Shown here: positions 14,779-20,728 of the stretch, piece by piece
How positions within the stretch are numbered: the first letter of the stretch is position 1
Layout: the number at the start of each line of letters is the position of its first letter
Assembly: GCA_031538895.1 (NCBI GenBank)
Contig: JAVKLU010000037.1
Coordinates: 1 to 20,728 of the forward strand
Reading direction: 5' to 3'
Length of the DNA stretch: 20,728 nucleotides
DNA from: JAVKLU01 sp031538895
GTDB taxonomy: Bacteria; Pseudomonadota; Gammaproteobacteria; Burkholderiales; Burkholderiaceae
The notes under the pieces: generated by a model
What the model was told of the DNA's origin: nothing
The model's input: only the letters and a program-made list of their open reading frames with translations
Database searches by the model: none
Translations under genes and position numbers: made by a program

Positions 14779-16389
14779 ATGAGCGCGCGTCATATACCAG
14801 ATAAATTGATGGCTTTTATTCAAAAATTATTCGTCACATTGTGTTGCGGTGCAACCTTAACTTTGGCCTCTAATGTGGCATCAATTGTGGTGCACGCGCA
14901 AGAAAAAACCACTCCTAAAAATACGGACAACGCCACCAACCGCACAACATCCAATGCCGATGTGGCGACGATACCGAATAATTTGCCCTCGTCAAATTCA
15001 GAAGGGCAAACACTGGCGCCGCCGATTGTTGAAGGGCGCGTATTGTTTAAAACCAGTCCTGAAAAAAATCCTTCAACAACGCTGCAAGACCCCAATAAAC
15101 CGGCTAATGCGCGCGCGCCAATCGGAGAAACACCTTTAAATTTTCCAGTTTTTGGCAGCAGTGCGGGTAGCAGTGCGGCCAACGAAGCTGCGCCACCGGC
15201 CAATATCTGGGAACGCATCCGCGCCGGCTATGGCATGACCGATCTTGACAGCGCACAATTCACCGCACAATTGCGTTTTTACGGCAACAAACCCCAATTC
15301 ATTGCCCGCGTATCAGAACGTTCTGGACCCTATCTGTACCACGTAGTCGCGCAATTAGAACAACGCAAAATGCCGCTGGAATTGGCACTGTTACCTTTTG
15401 TCGAGTCCGCCTTTAATGTGAATGCCAAATCCACCGCCAAGGCGCTTGGTATGTGGCAATTTATTCCCTCAACCGGACGCGTGTACGACTTGCAGCAAAA
15501 TGCTTTTTTTGACGAACGCAAAGACGTGATTGCCTCGACCGATGCGGCGATCAATTATTTAAGCAAGCTTTACGCCCAATTTGGCGATTGGCATTTGGCG
15601 CTGGCGGCATATAACTGCGGCGAGGGTTGCATCGGTAGAGCGATCAGCCGCAATTTAAAAGCGGGCAAAGGTACTGCTTTTACCGATTTAAAATTGCCCC
15701 GAGAAACACGGGCCTATGTGCCCAAATTACTCGCCATCAAAACCATCATCGCCTCGCCAGAACGATTTGGCGTGCATTTGCCGGTATTAGAAAACCAACC
15801 TTATTTTGAAAAAGTCGTGCAAGAAAAAGATTTGGACATTAGTTTGGCGGCCAAATTTGCCGACATGCCTTTGGACGAATTCAAAATTTTAAATCCACAA
15901 TTTAATCGCCCGATCGTCACTGCCGGAACGACTTTGTTATTACCTATTGATAAAGTTGAAACCTTTCTCGCGCAAAGCCGCGTCTACACAGGTCAGTTAT
16001 CCAGCTGGACTGCCTTGGTCTTAAGCACGCCACAACGATTGATTGATTTGGCACAAAAACTCAAAATTGACCCCATCAATTTGGCGCTTGCCAATAACCT
16101 AGCGCCCGGCGCCAAATTGCGTGGTGGCTCGACTTTAGTCGTTCCCAAAGACATGCAAAATGGCGTCAGCACAAACGACATTCCTGCGGCAATGATTCGT
16201 AATGCCACTTTGCAATTGGTGGCCGAACAGAAAAAATCCAGCAAAGCCATTAAGTCAAAATTACGCAAGCTTAAAAAACCAAGCAAAGTCAGCAAAACCA
16301 GCCAATCAAGCAAACCAAGCAAACCAAGCAAAACTAATACAGCCAAACACCCCGCCACGCACAAAGCAAAAGCCGCTCCTAAAACCTAA
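14779..16389 (+). CDS. mltD: MltD-like membrane-bound lytic murein transglycosylase
   Basis: Cleaves the MurNAc-GlcNAc bond of peptidoglycan with 1,6-anhydro ring formation during wall remodelling. The 536-aa product has an N-terminal signal peptide, likely cleaved after HA in VVHAQEK, with no lipobox, unlike the E. coli lipoprotein. A low-complexity linker follows, then the SLT domain: LLPFVESAFN with catalytic Glu209, then KALGMWQFIPSTGR and LALAAYNCGEG. Two LysM-like segments sit near 350-400 and 410-455 for peptidoglycan binding. The C-terminal 50 residues are a very basic tail with PSK repeats. An in-frame ATG at 14809 would give 526 aa and a tighter signal peptide. Neither start has a clear ribosome-binding site. 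Confidence 0.92.
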   Translation: MSARHIPDKLMAFIQKLFVTLCCGATLTLASNVASIVVHAQEKTTPKNTDNATNRTTSNADVATIPNNLPSSNSEGQTLAPPIVEGRVLFKTSPEKNPSTTLQDPNKPANARAPIGETPLNFPVFGSSAGSSAANEAAPPANIWERIRAGYGMTDLDSAQFTAQLRFYGNKPQFIARVSERSGPYLYHVVAQLEQRKMPLELALLPFVESAFNVNAKSTAKALGMWQFIPSTGRVYDLQQNAFFDERKDVIASTDAAINYLSKLYAQFGDWHLALAAYNCGEGCIGRAISRNLKAGKGTAFTDLKLPRETRAYVPKLLAIKTIIASPERFGVHLPVLENQPYFEKVVQEKDLDISLAAKFADMPLDEFKILNPQFNRPIVTAGTTLLLPIDKVETFLAQSRVYTGQLSSWTALVLSTPQRLIDLAQKLKIDPINLALANNLAPGAKLRGGSTLVVPKDMQNGVSTNDIPAAMIRNATLQLVAEQKKSSKAIKSKLRKLKKPSKVSKTSQSSKPSKPSKTNTAKHPATHKAKAAPKT

Positions 16390-16480
16390 TCTGTGGGCGC
16401 GGCTTGTTTGGTCTGAATACAAAAAATTCACCGATTAAGTACGCAGATTATTTAAAGATCACTTTTTTATTGAGAGTTTT

Positions 16481-17167
16481 ATGGCCGATTTATCCGTACA
16501 AAATAAACAAAAAAAAGCCGCCGCTGAAGCCGCGATGGAATTCGTTAAACGCGACGACATCATCGGCGTTGGCACCGGTTCAACGGTGTCTTATTTCATC
16601 GACGCTTTAGGGCGCATGCAAACGCCGATTCGGGGCGCGGTATCGAGTTCTGAAGACACCACCCAAAAATTACAAAAAATTGGCATCGAAGTCTTAGACC
16701 TCAATCAAGTCTCGCGTTTGTCGGTGTATGTGGATGGCGCGGATGAAATCACTGAACACGGTGCAATGATTAAAGGTGGCGGTGCTGCGTTAACGCGCGA
16801 AAAAATTATCGCCAGTGTTGCCGACAAATTTATTTGCATCAGCGATGGTTCTAAATTAGTTCCCGTGTTAGGCCACTTTCCCCTGCCGGTTGAAGTGATT
16901 CCAATGGCGCGTTCAGCAGTCGCGCGCGCCCTGCATTTATTGGGCGGACAACCCAATTACCGCATGGGCGTGACAACGGATAACGGCAATATCATTTTGG
17001 ATTGGTCGGGTTTACGCATCACCAACCCCAAAGAATTAGAACGAACCGTCAATCAAATTACCGGTGTCGTGACCGTCGGATTGTTTGCTTGCCGTGGCGC
17101 GGATGTATTGTTGCTGGGCACAGATCAAGGCGTTCGCAAAATAGTTTTTACCTCAGGCGCAGCATGA
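16481..17167 (+). CDS. rpiA: Ribose-5-phosphate isomerase A
   Basis: Interconverts ribose 5-phosphate and ribulose 5-phosphate in the non-oxidative pentose phosphate pathway, in the cytoplasm. It supplies the sugar that becomes PRPP, the substrate of PurF encoded downstream. The 228 aa match the family length. Visible motifs are GVGTGST (29-35, phosphate loop), SSSEDTTQ (55-62), DGADEI (85-90) and KGGGAALTREK (98-108). Asp85, Asp88, Lys98 and Glu107 correspond to the E. coli active-site Asp81, Asp84, Lys94 and Glu103. The gap from mltD is 91 nt with no obvious terminator. The stop overlaps the rnhA start as ATGA, so the two are probably translated together. Confidence 0.97.
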   Translation: MADLSVQNKQKKAAAEAAMEFVKRDDIIGVGTGSTVSYFIDALGRMQTPIRGAVSSSEDTTQKLQKIGIEVLDLNQVSRLSVYVDGADEITEHGAMIKGGGAALTREKIIASVADKFICISDGSKLVPVLGHFPLPVEVIPMARSAVARALHLLGGQPNYRMGVTTDNGNIILDWSGLRITNPKELERTVNQITGVVTVGLFACRGADVLLLGTDQGVRKIVFTSGAA

Positions 17168-17601
17168 AGAACATTACGATTTATACCGATGGTGCATGCA
17201 AAGGCAATCCTGGCGCAGGGGGGTGGGGCGCGTTATTACAAATGGAGGGCAACTCGCGCGAACTGTGTGGCGGTGAAAAAAACACCACCAACAATCGCAT
17301 GGAAATGACTGCGGTAATCCAAGGCCTGCGCGCGCTCACAGAACCTTGTCAGGTCAAACTGTATACCGATAGTTCCTACGTGCAAAAAGGAATCAGTGAA
17401 TGGATACATGGGTGGAAACGCAATGGTTGGAAAACCGCCGCAAAACAGCCGGTCAAAAATGTGGATTTGTGGCAGCAGCTTGATGCGCTGGCTGCTCAAC
17501 ATTCGATCGAATGGCTGTGGGTACGCGGACACAACGGCGATCCGGGCAATGAACGCGCGGATCAACTGGCCAATCAAGGTGTACTCAAACACGGCCACTG
17601 A
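17164..17601 (+). CDS. rnhA: Ribonuclease HI
   Basis: Degrades the RNA strand of RNA-DNA hybrids (R-loops, primers) in the cytoplasm with two metal ions. The 145-aa protein has the complete catalytic set Asp9, Glu47, Asp69 and Asp133 plus His123, each one position below the E. coli numbering. It also has the NGWKTAAKQPVKN basic handle region near 87-99. The ATG at 17164 overlaps the rpiA stop (ATGA) and gives the standard N-terminus ITIYTDGACKGNPG. The frame remains open upstream to 17002, but that extension only reads rpiA in another frame. A 76-nt gap follows before cvpA. Confidence 0.98.
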   Translation: MKNITIYTDGACKGNPGAGGWGALLQMEGNSRELCGGEKNTTNNRMEMTAVIQGLRALTEPCQVKLYTDSSYVQKGISEWIHGWKRNGWKTAAKQPVKNVDLWQQLDALAAQHSIEWLWVRGHNGDPGNERADQLANQGVLKHGH

Positions 17602-17677
17602 CATGATTGATTCAAATGCTGGGTCTAAGTGATTTTTAATGACAATTTGATGAAATCCTTAATTCAAAACTAAAGCC

Positions 17678-18139
17678 ATGGTAGATCTGGGCATTTTGAC
17701 GCTGGTACTGATTTCAATCATGATTGGCATTTGGCGCGGTATGGTGCGCGAAGTCTTGTCGCTGATCGCATGGGGACTGTCGTTTTGGCTGGCGACACAT
17801 TGGTCACATATCGTGTCCGAACGTTTGGTCGCGCTAATTACCTCATCGGTTCTGCGCCATTGGGTGGCGTGGGCGATTTTGATGGTGGCCTTGCGCTTGG
17901 CTTTTGAAGTCGTTTTAAAACTGGTCAATATGCTCATCAGTGCGACTGGTTTAAAACCTTTGGATCGCAGTTTTGGTGCCTTGTTTGGCGCGCTGCGCGG
18001 TATCGTAATGAGTATTTTGTTGGCACTGCTGATCAATACTTTGGATATCGCGGCGGCCCGCTGGTGGCAAAGCGCGCGTTTGCGGCCCGCTTTGGAATAC
18101 GGCGCAACCATAATGCAACCCTTGCTGCCTTCTTTTTAA
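17678..18139 (+). CDS. cvpA: CvpA family inner-membrane protein
   Basis: Integral membrane protein named for its need in colicin V production in E. coli; its biochemical role is not settled, with links to envelope homeostasis. The 153-aa product has the family's N-terminal helix (LGILTLVLISIMIGIWRGMVREVLSLIAWGL split over the first two membrane segments). Further hydrophobic segments lie at about 63-85 and 105-125. The conserved GxxRG-type turn (GIWRGMVRE, and GALFGALRGIVMS) is visible. It sits 22 nt upstream of purF, the arrangement seen across beta- and gammaproteobacteria, and is probably cotranscribed with it. The start is a plain ATG with a weak ribosome-binding site. Confidence 0.92.
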   Translation: MVDLGILTLVLISIMIGIWRGMVREVLSLIAWGLSFWLATHWSHIVSERLVALITSSVLRHWVAWAILMVALRLAFEVVLKLVNMLISATGLKPLDRSFGALFGALRGIVMSILLALLINTLDIAAARWWQSARLRPALEYGATIMQPLLPSF

Positions 18140-18161
18140 TCAATCTTTACTCATTAACGCT

Positions 18162-19616
18162 ATGTGTGGAGTGGTCGGTATTGTTGCTCAAGAGCACGTT
18201 AATCAAACTTTGTACGACGCTTTGTTGTTGTTACAACACCGTGGTCAAGATGCGGCGGGTATGGCAACCTGCGACGATCAACGCTTTGCGCTACATAAAG
18301 AAAATGGTCTGGTGCGTGATGCGTTTCGCACACGCGATATGCGATCTTTGCCTGGCACAATCGGCATCGCGCAAGTGCGCTATCCCACCGCAGGGGCGTA
18401 TGACAACGAAGCCGAAGCGCAACCTTTTTACGTCAACGCACCGTTTGGCATCATGCTGGCGCATAACGGCAATTTGACCAACTGGCGTGAATTGCAAACC
18501 GAGATTTATCAAAAAGACCGTCGTCACATCAACACGCAATCGGATTCTGAAGTGTTACTCAACATTTTTGCGAATGCGCTCAACGAGTGCACCTCGAAAC
18601 AACCGACGATTGAGGCAGTATTTAGCGCAGTCACACAATTACATAGCCGCTTAAAAGGATCGTATGCCGTAGTCGCACTGATTGCCGGATTTGGTCTGGT
18701 CGCGTTTCGCGATCCCTTCGGAATTCGGCCTTTAATCATGGGCTGTTCCAAAGACAACAAAACGCATATCGTGGCCTCTGAATCGGTGGCGATTGAAGGA
18801 GTTGGCCATCAGGTCACGCGCGATATTTCACCCGGCGAAGCCGTTTGCATTACTTTGGATGGTCAAGTCCACGCCCGCCAATGCGCCGCCCACTCAAACC
18901 TAACACCCTGTTTGTTTGAATACGTGTATTTGGCGCGTCCCGATTCGACGATGAATGGCGTATCGGTATACGCGGCGCGTGCGCAAATGGGGCAAACCCT
19001 CGCGCGCCGTATTGCGGCTGAAATACACTCTGGTGAAATTGATGTCGTCATGCCGATTCCAGACTCCAGCCGCCCCGCCGCGATTGAATGCGCGAGCGCG
19101 CTGAACCTTAAATACCGCGAAGGTTTTATCAAAAATCGTTATATCGGACGCACTTTTATCATGCCCGGCCAAGCCGTACGAACCAAATCGGTACGTCAAA
19201 AGCTCAATCCCATTGGCGCTGAATTTGCGGGCAAATCAGTGTTACTGATTGATGATTCGATCGTGCGCGGAACCACCAGTAGAGAAATTATTCAAATGGC
19301 GCGCGGCGCCGGTGCCCGACGCGTGATTTTTGCGTCAGCCGCACCACCGGTGCGTTATTCCAATGTTTATGGTATTGATATGCCGACACGCCATGAGCTG
19401 ATTGCGCATGGACGCAGCATCGAACAAATATGCCACGAATTAACTGCCGATCAATTGGTATTTCAAGATCAAGTCGATTTGGAAAATATTTTGAAGGGCA
19501 TCAACCCAAAATTGAACACTTTTGAAGCTTCGTGTTTTGATGGCAACTACATCACAGGCGATGTGAGCCCTGATTATTTGCACTGGTTGGAGCAAGCAAA
19601 AAACGCACGCTCTTAA
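18162..19616 (+). CDS. purF: Amidophosphoribosyltransferase
   Basis: Catalyses the first committed step of purine synthesis: glutamine plus PRPP gives 5-phosphoribosylamine. The 484-aa protein starts MCGVVGI, so Cys2 becomes the N-terminal nucleophile after Met removal, with no propeptide. The glutaminase domain continues with LQHRGQDAAGM, AQVRYPTAG and LAHNGNLTN. The phosphoribosyl domain carries the PRPP loop VLLIDDSIVRGTTS at 360-373 and earlier PIPDSSRPAA and KNRYIGRTFIMP. The C-terminus is slightly shorter than the 505 aa of E. coli, which is within the family's range. It follows cvpA closely and is followed after 33 nt by a glycerate kinase. I saw no PurR-type operator by eye. Confidence 0.98.
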   Translation: MCGVVGIVAQEHVNQTLYDALLLLQHRGQDAAGMATCDDQRFALHKENGLVRDAFRTRDMRSLPGTIGIAQVRYPTAGAYDNEAEAQPFYVNAPFGIMLAHNGNLTNWRELQTEIYQKDRRHINTQSDSEVLLNIFANALNECTSKQPTIEAVFSAVTQLHSRLKGSYAVVALIAGFGLVAFRDPFGIRPLIMGCSKDNKTHIVASESVAIEGVGHQVTRDISPGEAVCITLDGQVHARQCAAHSNLTPCLFEYVYLARPDSTMNGVSVYAARAQMGQTLARRIAAEIHSGEIDVVMPIPDSSRPAAIECASALNLKYREGFIKNRYIGRTFIMPGQAVRTKSVRQKLNPIGAEFAGKSVLLIDDSIVRGTTSREIIQMARGAGARRVIFASAAPPVRYSNVYGIDMPTRHELIAHGRSIEQICHELTADQLVFQDQVDLENILKGINPKLNTFEASCFDGNYITGDVSPDYLHWLEQAKNARS

Positions 19617-19649
19617 AACACCAATCTCACTGCAAATGCTCAATGCTCA

Positions 19650-20728
19650 ATGTCCAATGCCAAAGAATTTCGCTGTTTAATCGCCCCCGATTCTTTTAAA
19701 GGCAGTCTGAGTGCAGCCGAGGCGGCACGCCACTTATCCGCGGGCGTGTTGCGCGCCATTCCTTGTGCACAAATTACCTGTTTACCGATTGCCGATGGCG
19801 GCGAAGGCACTGCCGAAGTCATTTTTTCAATCCTGGGTCAAACCTGGGTACATTACACCGTCACCGATGCCAATGCTCAAGCGCGCCAAATTCCAGTCGC
19901 GTTGTGTCAAGCCCCCCACATCGGCCACTTTGCGGTGTTTGATGTGGCGCACATTATTGGATTACCACACGCCACTATCGAACCCGCGCAGCGCACCACC
20001 AAAGGCGTGGGCGAACTGATTGCGCAATTGATTGAAACGCGGGTTACGCAAGCGCCGCATCACAAACTGGATGCGATTGTGATTGGACTGGGCGGTTCAT
20101 CAACCATGGATGCCGGCGCGGGAATGTTGTCTGCGCTGGCGTATGATTTTTATGATCACTCGGGGCGAATGATTGCGCCCTCTTTCGGTAACTTGAATCA
20201 GATCACGCGCTTGAAAGCAAAAGCGGATTGGCACAAAAAGTGGCAAAAAAGCGGGCACCAAAATATGCCGCGCTTAATCGCCTTGACCGATGTGACCTGC
20301 CCTTTGATTGGACACAATGGCGCGAGTGTGACTTTTGGTGCGCAAAAAGGATTTACCGATTTGTTAGAAGCCGATCACACCCTCGCTGCGTTTGCACAGT
20401 TATTTGAAACAGAATTACACAAGGTTCTGAATGATGCCAGCACAGATTCAAGCCAAAATTATGCGAATCTCTGCGGCGCTGGGGCTGCGGGCGGTCTGGG
20501 TTTTGGCCTGGCATGTTTAGGCGCGCAATTGGAATCAGGCGCGTCGTTTATTTTTACGGTCATGAATCTACACTCGCAAATCGCGCAATACGATTGGGTG
20601 ATCACCGGTGAAGGGCGATCTGATCAACAAACTGTAATGGGAAAAGGTCCGGCAATGATTGCGGCACTGGCGAAAAAAAATGGGATTCCCGTGACCTTGA
20701 TTTCCGGCAGTATTGAACACTGCGCGTC
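19650..20728 (+). CDS. glxK: Glycerate kinase, class I (GlxK/GarK family), 3' end outside the window
   Basis: Phosphorylates glycerate for entry into lower glycolysis; members of this family (Pfam Gly_kinase) generally make 2-phosphoglycerate. The frame is open from the ATG at 19650 to the window end, giving 359 codons plus two bases. The family is about 380 aa, so only about the last 20 residues should be missing. Motifs seen are LIAPDSFKGSLSA near the start, PIADGGEGTAE at about 47-57, VIGLGGSSTMDAGAGML near 147-163, a glycine-rich CGAGAAGGLGFGL and VITGEGRSDQQTVMGKGP. It begins 33 nt after purF, so readthrough from cvpA-purF is likely although the pathways are unrelated. The start region is a run of near-repeats of CAATGCT; of the nearby ATGs only 19650 is in frame. 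Family certain, exact symbol less so. Confidence 0.9.
   Translation, partial: MSNAKEFRCLIAPDSFKGSLSAAEAARHLSAGVLRAIPCAQITCLPIADGGEGTAEVIFSILGQTWVHYTVTDANAQARQIPVALCQAPHIGHFAVFDVAHIIGLPHATIEPAQRTTKGVGELIAQLIETRVTQAPHHKLDAIVIGLGGSSTMDAGAGMLSALAYDFYDHSGRMIAPSFGNLNQITRLKAKADWHKKWQKSGHQNMPRLIALTDVTCPLIGHNGASVTFGAQKGFTDLLEADHTLAAFAQLFETELHKVLNDASTDSSQNYANLCGAGAAGGLGFGLACLGAQLESGASFIFTVMNLHSQIAQYDWVITGEGRSDQQTVMGKGPAMIAALAKKNGIPVTLISGSIEHCA

Noticed and set aside
17002..17163. 54-residue upstream extension of RNase HI
   Set aside because: It reads rpiA in another frame; the ATG at 17164 overlapping the rpiA stop gives the family N-terminus.

Overview
The window joins an adaptive-immunity locus (about 1-10208) to ordinary housekeeping chromosome (about 10539-20728). 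The best fit is a proteobacterium of the beta/gamma type, more likely beta. The reasons are the SppA form (long polar N-terminus, one membrane anchor, S49 core), the cvpA-purF pair, MltD and RpiA of beta/gamma length, a 77-nt tRNA-Arg(ACG) with encoded CCA, and a complete type I-F CRISPR-Cas system. This is judged from recalled family features, not from a search.

Left part, minus strand. A tRNA-proximal cas operon reads leftward: cas1, the cas2-cas3 fusion, cas8f (csy1), cas5f (csy2), cas7f (csy3), cas6f (csy4). Junctions are tight: 4-8 nt overlaps or gaps of 8-26 nt. It leads into a roughly 130-nt leader and a CRISPR array of 27 identical 28-bp repeats with 26 complete spacers, which runs off the left edge. 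Every catalytic or RNA-binding residue I can check in Cas1, Cas2-3, Cas8f and Cas6f is present, so the system looks intact. The leader holds a perfect match to the IHF consensus. The spacers are strikingly redundant: two exact duplicate pairs, a near-identical trio captured in shifted registers, and a diverged pair whose differences look like codon changes in one homologous gene. This points to repeated acquisition from related invaders.

Middle. Divergent from cas1 lies a 63-codon ORF of unknown function with a good ribosome-binding site. Two inverted-repeat structures sit in the gap between it and cas1. Then comes tRNA-Arg(ACG) on the minus strand with its own terminator.

Right part. sppA (+) and uvrD (-) converge, and mltD (+) diverges from uvrD. 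Two nearly identical copies of a small non-coding element (157 and 143 bp) flank uvrD in opposite orientation. They have 11-bp terminal inverted repeats and clean 4-bp target duplications (TAAA, TCTA), so they are MITE-like. One copy sits exactly at the sppA stop codon; the other lies between uvrD and mltD. Downstream on the plus strand are mltD, rpiA, rnhA (4-nt overlap with rpiA), cvpA, purF and a glycerate kinase cut by the window end. These cover cell-wall turnover, the pentose phosphate pathway, RNA-DNA hybrid removal, the first step of purine synthesis and glycerate use.

I found no convincing new multi-gene system. The most original material is the spacer redundancy, the MITE pair and the small cas1-divergent ORF.
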